Source of the DNA: Bacteroidales bacterium
GTDB lineage: Bacteria; Bacteroidota; Bacteroidia; Bacteroidales; UBA1715
Assembly (NCBI GenBank): GCA_016714605.1
Contig: JADKDL010000002.1
Location: forward strand, 400,881 to 464,880
Reading direction: 5' to 3'
Length of the DNA: 64,000 nucleotides
Shown here: piece after piece, positions 1-10,264 of the stretch
Numbering within the stretch: position 1 is the first letter of the stretch
Layout: every line of letters starts with the position of its first letter
Translations under genes and position numbers: made by a program
The notes under the pieces: generated by a model
Databases searched by the model: none
What the model was told of the DNA's origin: nothing
What the model saw: only the letters and a program-made list of their open reading frames with translations

Positions 1-3000
1 ATCCCTATAGTGCATTTACTCTATTGGGTTGGAAAACACACCTTGATGCTGCCTTTAATGTTACTATTACAGATCCTGTCCCTGTAGGAATTATTAATCC
101 TTTAGCAATTTCTGGCACTGGTTCTAATGTTTCAAATGTTGTTACATGGAAATTAGTAACTGGAAAAACACCAATGCTCTATAATGCAACTGCTACTTTA
201 ACTTGGGATGGAACATTTAATCTTTGTCAAAAAATAACGAATATTGCTTATGTTAACGCTCTTGGTTTAGATGTAAATCAATATGGTGATTGTTATGAGA
301 TAGAGTGCGGCAGCACGATCTGCACCCCACCTTCAGGAGTCTTACTAACAGCAAGTAGCAGTCCAAGTATCTGCGAGGGCGATTCAGTGCTATTGATGGC
401 ATTGCCAGTAAGCGGAAGCAAATATGAGTATGTATTTATGCGTGAAGGGACGACCGTACAGGGTCCGGGAACGAAAAACACTTACTATGCCAAGACCTCG
501 GGCGACTATAGCGTGAGTGTCTATCCGGTGGGCGACCCACTGTGCGAAGCCACCCCGGCAGCGGTAACCGTAGAAGTTCATGCACTGCCAACAGCTACGC
601 TCAGTGCCAGTGCAACAGCTCAGTGCGAGGGAACCGTCACGCTCACTGCCGCTGGAGGTACAGGTAGTTGGGAATATTCATTTGTAGAAGTAGGAGGAAT
701 CAATCTTCCCGTAATAAGTACCATAGATAATTATACCGTAAGTAAGAGTGGCTCATACTATGCAATAGTGTATAATTCATCGAATTCCAACTGTTATTCA
801 TATACCGACACTATAGAAATTCAGATAGATACTCGCCCAACATTAGCACTTACCAGCAATTCGGTATTATCAGCCTGCAAAGGCACCGCAGGAGGCTTGA
901 TAGAAGTAACTGCAATAACAGGCGGCGTGTATTCTTGGACAGATGAGAATGGCGCATTGAGTACACAAACCAACAGCTATGCACCAGCCCTTCCCGGCAC
1001 CTATTCGGTAACGGTAATCAGCGGTTTGTGTGATGTTAGTTTAGTAGATATAGAAGTGGTAGAGTTAGCTCTGCCCGAATATACCATAAGCACCACAGAT
1101 CCGCAGAGCATCTGTGTAGGAAGTGCTTTTCCAGAGGTAGCCTCAACTATAACAGGCATAGCCATACAGCTTTACCTATAGCGATGGAGTAGGTGCAGGT
1201 GTGATAGAGACAAGCGTAAGCAGTCCGTTCAAACTCTCCCCAAGTTCAATGCAGGGTGGAACCTATACGTTCAGTTTGCTTAAACTACAAGATGCCGCAA
1301 ATGGCTGTTATGCAGATATAGACCCGAATCAAACAGTAAGCATTCAAATAGAGGCTAAACCTGAATTGATATTCTTACAACCCGATGCCGTTTGCTCTAA
1401 TGGGATTCAAATGTCGATTTGAGCGATTATGTAAGCAGTAGCGACATGGGTACGTACAAATATAGCAGTGTAGATATTCCTGCCGGAGCGCTCAATGAGC
1501 AAACCGGAGCAGTAGATTTACTCTTGTCTGGCTCAGGAATTTTTACCATCTCGGTTACCTTAGATAATGCAGGTTGCGTGTCAGACGCTGTAGAACAGCA
1601 ATTAGAAATCTACCCAAGTCCCGAAGCAAGTATCACAGGAGCAACGGAATTGTGTTCGGGTGTGTCAGAAACAATGGAAGGAGTAGCCACAGGTGGAACT
1701 TTACCATATAGTAAACACCTCTGGACACAGAGCGGCTCAGTACTAGGCGATGTGAATGTTCAAACCCCGAGCTTTTATACCACGGTGGTTAAACAATATG
1801 ATCTGAGCTATGAAGTGACTGATGCCAATGGCTGCAAGTCAAAAGCCACGCACCAAATAGAAGTAGTGACCCCGCCAACGGCACAAATAAAGAGTCCGAT
1901 GCCATCATATTGCAGTGCCGATGAAGCAGTTGCCCTTGATGGCAGCATGGCAACGGTGAGCGCCACGGGAGGAACATATGAGTGGTTTATAGATAATCAC
2001 GGCTACAGAAATAGTACCAAGCACTTTGAGTATTGGTAACCATGAACTTAGTTTGATATACCGCTTCGGCTGCGAAGCTGCAAAAGTAAGTAGCCAGTTT
2101 GAAATTAAACAGAGTCCGTATGCAGAGATTGTCTCACCCGGATTACTTTGTAATGCAGCGGAACGGTAGTTCAATTGCAGGCAGAGAATCAGCAACCGCT
2201 GTTGGGAACCGGCGTATGGTCAGGCACTGGCGTGAGTGCCGGTGGCGAACTCAGCTTGAGTACTGCAGGGGTTTACCCGGTAACGTATACCTATACCACC
2301 TCGGGCAGTAGTTGTAGCTATGCTGCAGAGCTAGAAATTACCGTATCAGAAACCCCGAGTATCAACTTTTTACTAATACCATTGGGCTGTGTGAGCGATA
2401 GCGATTTTCAGCTTTCGGCAACAGGTACCCCCGCAGGAGGTGTAGGAGTCTATAGCGCCGTGGCAGGAGTTAGCGCAACGGGTTTGGTAAGTCCATCGGT
2501 ATTTACCCCCGAAACAGATTATACCATAAACTACACATACACCACCGCAGTAGGCTGTGAGAGTAGTAGTACGCAGAATTATAGAGTTTATCAGACCACG
2601 ACCCAAGTGATAGTCAATCCAGTGAGTAGTGTGGTTCCCGATCCGCATCCGGCTATGGGAAGCAGTAGGCAGCTGACCTGTTTCAGTGGTACGATGCTGA
2701 TATGAAACCCGCAGCGTAAGCTGAACTTACAATCCGGCACATACCGATGCCGGAATATTTAGCTATTATCTTACCCAAACACTGAACGGATGTGAAAGTG
2801 AGTCCTTGAGCTGGTACTTGTATCCGTAACAGATTGCGGAACACAGGCGCCAACGGTAACCAATGTATCGGTATGCGAAGGCAGTCAGCCACCAACCTGA
2901 CCGCACAGGCAACAGGAACGCTACAGTGGTATGCCGATGTATTAAAACAACAACCTTGCAAAGTGGCGGTGATTATGTTCTTGCAACAATACCTGCAAAC

Positions 3001-5728
3001 AGGCAGTAGTAAAACCCATTATGTAAGAATCTTGATGGCTGCGAGAGTGCGGTAACCCTGTTAGTTCTCAGCACCCAGAGTTTACCAAAATGTAACGTTC
3101 AACTTACCTAATAGCAGTACAGCAGCGCAGTGGTCATAGAGTTGTCTGGCTTGGAGTAATCCGGCAGGAGGCGTGTTTGCTTTTAGACGGACAAACCATA
3201 AGTTAATTTGACCCAAGTCTATATTCAGATGAAAGTAAAACAATCAGTTACAATATACTAACAGTAGCACTTCGTGTAGTAAAAGAAGTTTCACAGAGCA
3301 TTTTAGTACACGCTTTGGCGCAGGTGAGCATTAATAGTATCAATGCAAAATATTGCACTAGCGATGCCGATGTAACCTTTACCCATACCGGCGACCCAGC
3401 ACGAGGCGAGTGGCAAGTAGTGCCGGGAGGCGTAACAGGTTCGGCAGTGCTTAAACCATCAGCATACAAAGGTAGCGCACAGACAACGGTAAACATACAG
3501 TTGAACTATACCGATGCCAATGGTTGCAAACCAGCAGCAGTAACACCGGTAAGCGTACAGATCTATGATTTACCAACAATTACGATGAGTAGCATTACAG
3601 GCAGATGTTCTGATGCCGCAGCCTTCGATTTGATTGATTATGTAGCCCCAAAGGCGGCAGTATAGCCAGTCATCAGGCAGTGAGCGGACACAGTTTACCC
3701 CAACACTTGCAAATAGGCTACAATACTCCTGCAGTATTCCTATACCGATGCAGTGAGCGGCTGTAGCAACCAATCGGTCCTGACCGTAGAAATCTACGCA
3801 TTGCCAACGGTAACATTTAGTATGACTAATCCGGTAGTTTGTATAGAACAGTCTGGCATACAATTATCTACCAAAGTAAGTGCTAGTAAACAGCCATCAA
3901 CCAGTCAGCGCGCCAAGGTTTTTAGTGGAACGGGAGTTGTCGATCAGACCCCGTTAGATTATGTATTTCAGCCACGCACCGCAGGGTAGGAACGCACCAG
4001 GTGGAAGTTAACTATATCGATAAAGACGGGTGTGTAGCCACCGCAACACAAACTATAACCGTAGAAACCGTATCCACTCCGCAAGTAACTGGCAATACCG
4101 CCAGCGAAGAGTATCTGTACCCGAGCGTACCATCAAGCTACCAGTTACAAGCACAAGGTAGTGGCGGCGAATTGAAATGGTTTACCGATGCAGCTGCAAC
4201 CGTAGCCTATGGCACTGGAGCAAGTATTGTACCTGCAGAAACACAAGTAAGCGAACACGATTATTATGTATATGAACAAAATAGCATTGGCTGTAAAAGC
4301 GATACTGTGCGCGTATTATGGATAGTAACCCCCTGTGTAGCACCCGAACAGCCTGTGGTAAGCGAGGCATCGCATTGTGCCAATGAACCAATACAGACAT
4401 TAACTGCCACCGTGGGCGACAGTGGCTTATTGCTCGAATGGTTTGATGTGAGCCGTACAAAATTGCTAAAAGAGGGCACTAGCTTTACCCCAGACAGAAC
4501 CGCAATGCAGACAGGCAATAATTTCTATTATGTACAAAGTCGTGAAATAATTGCAAGAGCCAGATGAGCGAAGTCAGGTACACCCTTACCACTGTGCCAG
4601 CACTACCCGAAGCCATAACCACTCAAAGCTGTTTCAATCCAGAGCAGCCCGAGTTAGCAAAAATAGAAGTGAGTGCAGGTGAAATTTATTGGTACGATGC
4701 ACAGCAGAATCCACTCAGTCATTGTGAAGGACAGTCGGGTTGTGTACCGGGCAATATCAGTGAGTCGGGCAGTTATGTCTATTATGCCAAGCAGAAGCTA
4801 GGCGGCTGTTATAGCGAATTGGCGAAGATAGACTATCAAGCCTACCCAATACCATCGCCACAGCTTGAAGGGCCTGATAGTTTGTATTGCCGGAGCCATA
4901 GCAATAGGATATAACGTAGTCTCTACAACCGGAGAAAGCGAAGATGATAGTTACCAGTGGCACGTAAGCGGCAACCGCAGAAACTACGTGTTGGGTAAAG
5001 ATGAGAGTCCCAACTACCGCATGGTAGACTACTCGAGCGCAGGTATAGATACCGTCATAGTAACCCAAAGTAGCAACGGATGTAGCGGCAGCGATTCTGT
5101 AGTTGTTTATATAGTCCTGCACAACCGCCTATTTTGAAGCAGAGTCCAAGCGAAGCTCTGGTAGTGATTGAAAACCAATCAGAACAGTCTAAGTTGGAAG
5201 AAGGCGGCGTACAGGTGAACATAGGAGTAGATTATTACTGGGATTACGGACGACTATATGACACCATATTGGTAAAGAACAATAGCAAAGAACAGCGCTT
5301 AGAATATGAATATGGCAAATACGAGATAATACTAGAAGCCATCAACGAGTTTGGTTGCGGTAGTCGCTATAGTCAGACGGATGTGCAGGTAGATATTACC
5401 TATGGCTTGTTTTCCCGAACGCTTTAGCACCAACCAATGCAGCACCGAAGTACATGTGTTTCCAGCCCAAAGGATATAACCTAGAGAGCTATGAGCTATG
5501 GATTTACGACAAGTGGGGTAACCTACTTTGGTACACAGACAAGCTCACCGACAAAGGCGAACCGGCAGAAGCATGGGACGGCTTGTATGGCCAATGAGCC
5601 ATTAACCCTGCAGGAGCATACTTCTATAAATGCGAAGCCAAATATAAGAGCACGGCAATCCGTGGAAAGGAAAAAAGAAAGCCAATGGTAGATATACTAA
5701 AATGGGTAGTGTGTATATAGTCAGATAG
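1..5728 (+). CDS. Giant secreted Ig/PKD-repeat surface protein with T9SS type B sorting domain (5' partial, many frameshifts)
   Basis: The reading frame is open at base 3, so the gene begins upstream of the window. It encodes a long chain of beta-sandwich modules rich in T, S, V and G. They recur with motifs such as CEGTVTLTA and SICEGDSVLL, typical of the Ig-like/PKD-like repeats of large Bacteroidota adhesins. Around 5220-5400 there is a PKD-like module (YEIILEAINEFGCG). The end, about 5400-5728, matches the gliding-motility-associated type B sorting domain: SYELWIYDKWGNLLW, then AEAWDG, PAGAYFYKCEAKYK, and a terminal KMGSVYIVR stop. This implies export across the outer membrane by the type IX system. 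The frame changes more than ten times (near 1181, 1420, 2040, 2705, 3665, 3990, 4565, 4900, 5135, 5427 and 5590), yet protein similarity continues across each break. I therefore treat it as one gene with indel errors, although a decayed gene cannot be excluded. GC rises sharply after about base 300. Confidence 0.8.
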
Positions 5729-5823
5729 TTATACAAATAATGAAGTGGTAGGATGAATTTATTTGGTTCATGCTGCCCCACTTTAGTAGGGTAGAGGAAT
5801 GTGAATAGCATTAATAATTTATA

Positions 5824-5831
5824 TACTTTTG
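5824..5831 (+). promoter_or_regulatory. Possible -7 box for recF
   Basis: TACTTTTG fits the Bacteroidota -7 consensus TAnnTTTG and lies 12 bases before the recF ATG. No TTTG -33 element stands at the usual distance, so this is a weak call. Confidence 0.3.
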
Positions 5832-5843
5832 CAATTTACAGAT

Positions 5844-6909
5844 ATGTATGTTTCTAAAAGTATTAAGCTTCTAAATTTTTAAAAATTTCGAAGATAAAGA
5901 ATTGGAGTTTTCTAAGCGTTTAAATTGTTTTATTGGCAGTAACGGTGTTGGTAAAACGAATTTAATGGATGCAGTTTTTTATCTAGCCTTATGTAAAAGC
6001 AATTTTGTATCAGATTTACAAAGTATAAAACAAGGAACTGAAAGTTTTTATGTAGCTGGTGAATTTGTGAATGACAAAGGATTGTATCAGGTTTCAATAG
6101 CGGTAAATACTGAAAAAAAGAAGATAGCTAAGTTAAATGACAAAAAGTACGATAAATTAGCAGAACATATAGGCACTATCCCTTTAATTTTTATTACTTC
6201 CACAGATATTAATATTATAAATGGAAGTGGAGCTGATCGTAGAAAGTTTTTTGATTTGTTTATTTCACAATACGACAAAGAATATTTAAATGATTTAATT
6301 AAATATAATAGGCTTATTGAACACAGAAATAAATTATTGAAAAGTACTCAATTAGTAGATTATGATTTATTTTCTGTCATAGATGCCTCCCTAATTATAT
6401 ATGGTGAAAATATTGCAAAGAAAAGAAGATTGTTGTTGACTGAATTTAAAAAAGAATTTATAGTCTGTTATAATTTTATTTCTACAAAAGAAATTGTAGA
6501 AATGGAGTATGCTAGTCAAACGTCAAACAACGATTATAGTGATTTGTTGAAAAATAGTTTTGAAAAAGACAAAATTCTAAAATACACCACATCTGGAATT
6601 CATAGAGATGATTTTGTATTTAAATTAAATGAAATGGAACTGAAATTAGTTGGTTCACAGGGACAGAAAAAATCGTTTCTATATGCTCTTAAAATTGCTC
6701 AGTATAGACTTCTACAGCAATATTTTAATGAGCCTCCAATTCTTATTTTAGATGATTTATTTGATAAATTGGATAAGGAAAGAACCTCAAAAATGTAAGG
6801 TTGCTGTTGAGGAGATGATTTTGGACAAATATTCATAACAGATACAGACAAGGCACCTCTTGAACTTTTTGTTAATAAAGATGAAATTGAGCTTTTTAAT
6901 TTGTATTAA
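5844..6909 (+). CDS. recF: DNA replication and repair protein RecF (frameshifted)
   Basis: RecF is an SMC/ABC-like ATPase that binds single-strand gaps and helps RecO/RecR load RecA. The Walker A motif GSNGVGKTNLMDAV lies near residue 30, the ABC signature GSQGQKKSF near residue 265 and Walker B PPILILDDLFDKLD near residue 290. Total length of about 355 codons fits the family. The ATG at 5844 gives the usual RecF beginning (MYVSKSIKLLNF), but a TAA interrupts it because of one extra T in the run at 5876-5880. The frame that continues restores NFEDKELEF. Two more indels near 6797 and 6825 precede the conserved FGQIFITDTDK tail, which ends at 6909. All breaks are single-base changes in an otherwise well-conserved protein, so sequencing error is more likely than a true pseudogene. 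The gene converges on the siaC cluster and shares a terminator with it. Confidence 0.88.
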
Positions 6910-6917
6910 AAAGTAAC

Positions 6918-6982
6918 GTAAAGAGGGTATTATAAAGTAATAATGTAAAGAGGGTATTATCTTTATAATACCCTCTTTACAT
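6918..6982. terminator. Bidirectional terminator with a duplicated left arm
   Basis: The 18-base arm at 6943-6960 pairs perfectly with 6965-6982 across a 4-base CTTT loop. It lies between the convergent recF and siaC genes and carries A and T runs on both sides. A direct copy of the left arm core (GTAAAGAGGGTATTAT) occurs at 6918-6933, 27 bases upstream, so two left arms can compete for one right arm. Confidence 0.7.
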
Positions 6983-6997
6983 AGTGTTTTTATTCAA

Positions 6998-7378
6998 TTA
7001 ATCTTCAATCTCAATCATTTCGAAAGGTACTCTAATTATAGATTGATAATCTTCTCCTGCTTCTAACATGTCTTCATCATCTTCTTCATAGTACCAATTA
7101 ATAACAACTTTATTGTCAGCTTTATGAATAGTCTCGAGTTTTTTGAAAACATCAAGAATACATTTAGAAGAGCTTGTGTTGAAATATTCTAACTGAATAT
7201 TTACATTAGTTACTTCTTTTGGCGAAGAAGCATATTTTTCAAGCCAATCTACCATTGGTTTATAAAATTCAATTGAATTTTCAGGAATAGATCTTCCTTT
7301 TATTTCAATAAGTCCCTTTTGGTAATCAAAATTTACTGCCGGTGTTTTGGGAGTACCTTCTATTGAAATATTTTCCAT
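6998..7378 (-). CDS. SiC-family regulatory phosphoprotein (DUF1987), SiaC-like copy 1
   Basis: 126 residues, the usual length for SiaC. In Pseudomonas aeruginosa, SiaC is phosphorylated on Thr68 by the kinase SiaB; its unphosphorylated form activates the diguanylate cyclase SiaD (known for that family member). Here the start MENISIEGTPKTPAV and the motif LEYFNTSSSK are clear, and the Thr of that motif is residue 68, so the phosphosite is conserved. The C-terminal half holds INWYYEEDDEDMLEAGEDY, which is shared with the other two copies in this cluster. It is last of the minus-strand group, separated from copy 2 by 126 bases that contain a good promoter, so it may be transcribed independently. 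No diguanylate cyclase gene is in the window, so the downstream partner is unknown. Confidence 0.85.
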   Translation of the reverse strand: MENISIEGTPKTPAVNFDYQKGLIEIKGRSIPENSIEFYKPMVDWLEKYASSPKEVTNVNIQLEYFNTSSSKCILDVFKKLETIHKADNKVVINWYYEEDDEDMLEAGEDYQSIIRVPFEMIEIED

Positions 7379-7415
7379 AGTCGAGTTTTAGTATTTTTCT
7401 TTGCTTGTTATATTA

Positions 7416-7445
7416 CAAAAATAATTATTATTTAGATTTGACAAA
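7416..7445 (-). promoter_or_regulatory. Bacteroidota-type promoter for SiaC-like copy 1
   Basis: Read on the minus strand, TTTG (7445-7442) is followed after 18 bases by TATTTTTG (7423-7416), matching TTTG-N18-TAnnTTTG. It lies 38 bases upstream of the 7378 start codon. Confidence 0.5.
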
Positions 7446-7504
7446 AGTAAAAATTAAAAAAAAAAACAATAATTATAGTAATATAAATCATCTTTTTTTA
7501 GAAC

Positions 7505-7882
7505 TTATCTTTTTTTATGAAATTCAAAACTTAGAGATGTCACTTCTTCGAATTCTTTGCCTGCATCTAGTATTTCTTCATCTTCATCGTCATAATACCA
7601 TTTTATCACTGTATTGTTCGGATTAAGATACTCTAATTTATATAAGATATTTAGTATTTGTTTTGAAGATGATGAGTTAAAGTATTCTAAATCAATAATA
7701 AGACCAACTGCATCTAGCTTCATTACCTCTTCACCATTGATTTCAAACCAATTAAAGACTTCTTTAAAAAAAGCATCGGCATTTTCGGGTCTTGAATTTC
7801 CTGAAATAGAAAAATGCTTATTTGTACAGTCAAATATAATTTCTGGAGTATATTTTGTCCCTTCAATTCTTAAATCTTTCAT
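7505..7882 (-). CDS. SiC-family regulatory phosphoprotein (DUF1987), SiaC-like copy 2
   Basis: 125 residues, same family as copies 1 and 3. Shared landmarks are the N-terminal MKDLRIEGTKYTPEIIFD, the central LEYFNSSSSK and the acidic WYYDDEDEEILDAGKEFEE. At the position equal to the phospho-Thr of copy 1 it has Ser (residue 70). Start 7882 is one base past the end of the kinase gene, so the two are almost certainly co-transcribed and perhaps translationally coupled. By family knowledge the protein should be a substrate or partner of the adjacent SiaB-type kinase; the Ser replacement may change phosphorylation rate or specificity, which is inference. Confidence 0.83.
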   Translation of the reverse strand: MKDLRIEGTKYTPEIIFDCTNKHFSISGNSRPENADAFFKEVFNWFEINGEEVMKLDAVGLIIDLEYFNSSSSKQILNILYKLEYLNPNNTVIKWYYDDEDEEILDAGKEFEEVTSLSFEFHKKR

Positions 7883-7883
7883 A

Positions 7884-8420
7884 TTATGTAAAAGAAATAT
7901 TAATTGTTAATACTAATGAAGAAACAAATTTATTAATAGTTTCAGTTCTGAAATCAATTTTGCCTTCAGCTTTTCTTACCATAAGAATAAGTCCTAATCC
8001 CGCGCCACCTTTATTTGATATTCCTCTTTTTTTAATTTTATGCAGGTAAAGTTGTTTTATACTGTTATTGTTCAATCCTTTAAGAAACTCAATGCGTTCG
8101 CAAATGGGCAATATTTTATTAATATTTATAGGATTAGAACTTTTTATTTCTATAGAGTTATTTAAAAGATTAACTTGAAACGAAACTGAATCTTCTTTTT
8201 CAATAAATTCAGAATGTTTGTAAATGTTTTCTAGACATTCGGTTGCAACAGAATATATTTTCTTTTTATTGCTAACATTTATATCATACTTGTCTAAAAT
8301 TGTCCACAACTGGGTTAGTAGATTACTAACCGTGTTGTAGTCTATATTGTTATTTCTGTATGTTAACAATGGGAGTATTGTCATTTTATTTTGATAAATA
8401 TCTATATCAAGAATACTCAT
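7884..8420 (-). CDS. SiaB-family protein kinase (GHKL/HATPase fold, DUF6272)
   Basis: 178 residues with a Bergerat-type ATP-binding fold. The N-box ECLENIYKHS lies near residues 66-75 and the G-box GGAGLGLILMVRKAEGK near residues 138-154. SiaB proteins phosphorylate the small SiaC protein and are opposed by the phosphatase SiaA in Pseudomonas. The ATG overlaps the stop of SiaC-like copy 3 (ATGA), and the next gene, copy 2, starts one base after its end, so kinase and targets form one operon. No PP2C/SpoIIE phosphatase or GGDEF protein is found in the window, so this is a reduced or dispersed version of the pathway. An anti-sigma-factor kinase of the RsbW type is the main alternative, but the neighbouring DUF1987 genes favour SiaB. 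Confidence 0.82.
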   Translation of the reverse strand: MSILDIDIYQNKMTILPLLTYRNNNIDYNTVSNLLTQLWTILDKYDINVSNKKKIYSVATECLENIYKHSEFIEKEDSVSFQVNLLNNSIEIKSSNPININKILPICERIEFLKGLNNNSIKQLYLHKIKKRGISNKGGAGLGLILMVRKAEGKIDFRTETINKFVSSLVLTINISFT

Positions 8421-8808
8421 TCTTCTGTTTCAATAAAATTAAATGGTATTTCTACAGCATCAGAAAACTCTTCACCTGCCTCAAGTAAATCTTCGTCGCC
8501 TTCTTCATAATACCAATTGATATTTAATTTTCCTGAATATAACTTTTTAATAATATTACCATATCTAACAAACATTTAGATGAAGCAGAATTAAAATAAA
8601 TTAATTCAAAATTTATCTTTAGTGTTGTGGTGGATTTATTACTAATAATTATTTCTGACTGATTTTCTTCTATCCAATCAAAAAACTTTTGATAAAACCT
8701 TCTAACATCTTCTGGTCTGGAAAAACCTGATATTTCAATTGAATGGTTTTCCAAATCATAATTTATTAAAGGAGTAAACTCAGTAGGCTCAATTCTTAGT
8801 GATTCCAT
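8417..8808 (-). CDS. SiC-family regulatory phosphoprotein (DUF1987), SiaC-like copy 3 (frameshifted)
   Basis: First gene of the SiaB/SiaC operon. I chose the ATG at 8808 because it gives MESLRIEPTEFTPLINYD, aligned with the starts of the other two copies; an upstream ATG at 8874 would add 22 unmatched residues. The central motif is LIYFNSASSK with Ser at the phosphosite position. The frame breaks near 8530, and the tail resumes in another frame as LNINWYYEEGDEDLLEAGEE, ending FIETEE at 8417. The tail is fully conserved relative to copies 1 and 2, so one indel error is likely. The stop overlaps the kinase start by 4 bases. Confidence 0.78.
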
Positions 8809-9116
8809 AAATGGGTTCATTGTTTTCATTAACAAAACTAACTGAAATGAACGAATATAACAAATAAATACCAATTTTTAAGATTCAAAACATGTTTTTT
8901 ATTTGAAAAAAGTATCTATTTTACATTATTTCAATGTGTTACATTTTAAAATTTTATTATAAGTTTGTGCCATCAAATAAAAATAAAACTAGAGATGATC
9001 TGCTTTACTAATAAAACTGAATAGATAATTAGCTGTATACTAGTGAGTAATGTGCGGTATGATTATTAAATTGCATTTTAATCATAAAAACAATGCTGTA
9101 ATAAAAATAATGAATG
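8809..9116. other. Intergenic region between the SiaC operon and tsaD
   Basis: AT-rich and without a credible ORF. It contains an imperfect inverted repeat at about 9059-9085 (ATGATT...AATCAT arms) just beyond the tsaD stop, possibly its terminator. I see no clear -33/-7 promoter for the SiaC operon. Confidence 0.4.
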
Positions 9117-10148
9117 TTATGATATATTTTGAATTTCATATCGTGCAAGTGGGGTAATAGATTGATCGGTTATTTGATTTTTTAAATATTTATAGTAACC
9201 TGTTATCCCAATCATTGCAGCATTATCTGCAAGTGAATTTTAATTCGGGAAGAAAAATATTTAATTTTTTTGCTCTCCAATTTCAACCATTTAAAATTCT
9301 AAGACCTGAATTTGCAGAAACTCCACCGACAAAAACAATATCTTTTATTCCTGTTTAATTTTTGTGCTTTCAGTATTTTATCTGTTAAAATTTCTATTAT
9401 TGTTTTTTGAATAGAAGCTGATAGGTCAATAACATTATTTTCAATAAAATGTTCGTCTTTTTTCAACTCATCTCTAATTAGGTAAAGAAAAGAAGTTTTT
9501 AATCCGCTAAAGCTGAAATTTAAATTTTCAATATTGGGTTTGTTGAATTTAAATTTATTTGCATCTGCCAAGTTTAGCATTTTATCAATTACTGGATAAT
9601 AAGGATATGGTAATCCAATAACTTTTGCACATTTATCAAATGCTTCACCGGCTGCATCGTCAATTGTTTGACCAATAATTTCCATTTCTAAATGGCTTTT
9701 TACAACCAAAATTTGAGTGTGTCCACCAGAAACGAGAAGACACAAAAACGGAAATGATGGATGTTTTTTTTCCACACCCACTTCTCTAATAAATGCCGAC
9801 AAAACATGACCTTGTAAGTGATTTACTTCAATTAACGGAATATTTCTTGCCAATGCGAATGCTTTGGCAAATGATGTACCTACCAATAGTGAGCCTAGCA
9901 AACCTGGACCTCTGGTAAAAGCTACGGCTGTAATTTCGTCTTTGCTTACCCCAGCCTGCTTAATAGCTAAATCAATTACCGGCACTATGTTTTGCTGGTG
10001 CGATCGCGATGCCAATTCAGGTACAACTCCTCCATATTTTATATGAACATCTTGATTGGCTATATATTAGATAGTAAAGTTTCGTTTCGAGTACTGCTGC
10101 CGATGTATCATCACATGAAGACTCAATTGCTAGTATTGTTACACTCAT
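9117..10148 (-). CDS. tsaD: tRNA N6-adenosine threonylcarbamoyltransferase TsaD (frameshifted)
   Basis: TsaD transfers threonylcarbamoyl from TC-AMP to A37 of ANN-decoding tRNAs and is essential in most bacteria. The ATG at 10148 gives MSVTILAIESSCDDTSAAVL, the classic N-terminus. The middle frame holds the metal-binding and active-site region: SRSHQQNIVP, FTRGPGLLGSL, EVNHLQGHVLS (the HxxxH-type metal site), LLVSGGHTQI and DDAAGEAFDKCAK. The tail resumes in another frame as VFVGGVSANSGLR and then DNAAMIGITGYYKYL, ending at 9117. There are at least four breaks (near 10070-10030, 9355, 9295 and 9210). All conserved motifs survive, so these are most likely read errors in a functional gene. Confidence 0.88.
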
Positions 10149-10187
10149 TAATTTATGCAGTTATTTCTGTAATATCAGAGTTTTGGT

Positions 10188-10195
10188 TACCTTTG
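10188..10195 (+). promoter_or_regulatory. Possible -7 box upstream of tamB
   Basis: TACCTTTG matches TAnnTTTG, with only a weak -33 element (TTTCTG region). It sits between the divergent tsaD and tamB genes. Confidence 0.3.
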
Positions 10196-10264
10196 CAAAG
10201 TTAGACTAATTAAGTAATAGATATAAAAAAAATAAAAAAAATATTATCCTTACTTGCTTATTTA

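Noticed and set aside
5844..6909. recF as a true pseudogene
   Set aside because: All ATPase motifs and the C-terminal FGQIFITDTDK motif are kept; breaks are single-base and match the indel pattern of the entire window.
6998..8808. Complete SiaABCD pathway in the window
   Set aside because: Only kinase and SiaC-type proteins are present; no SpoIIE-type phosphatase or GGDEF cyclase was found on either strand.
8875..9116. Small RNA or riboswitch
   Set aside because: Only an imperfect AT-rich hairpin; no conserved riboswitch core can be recognised by eye.
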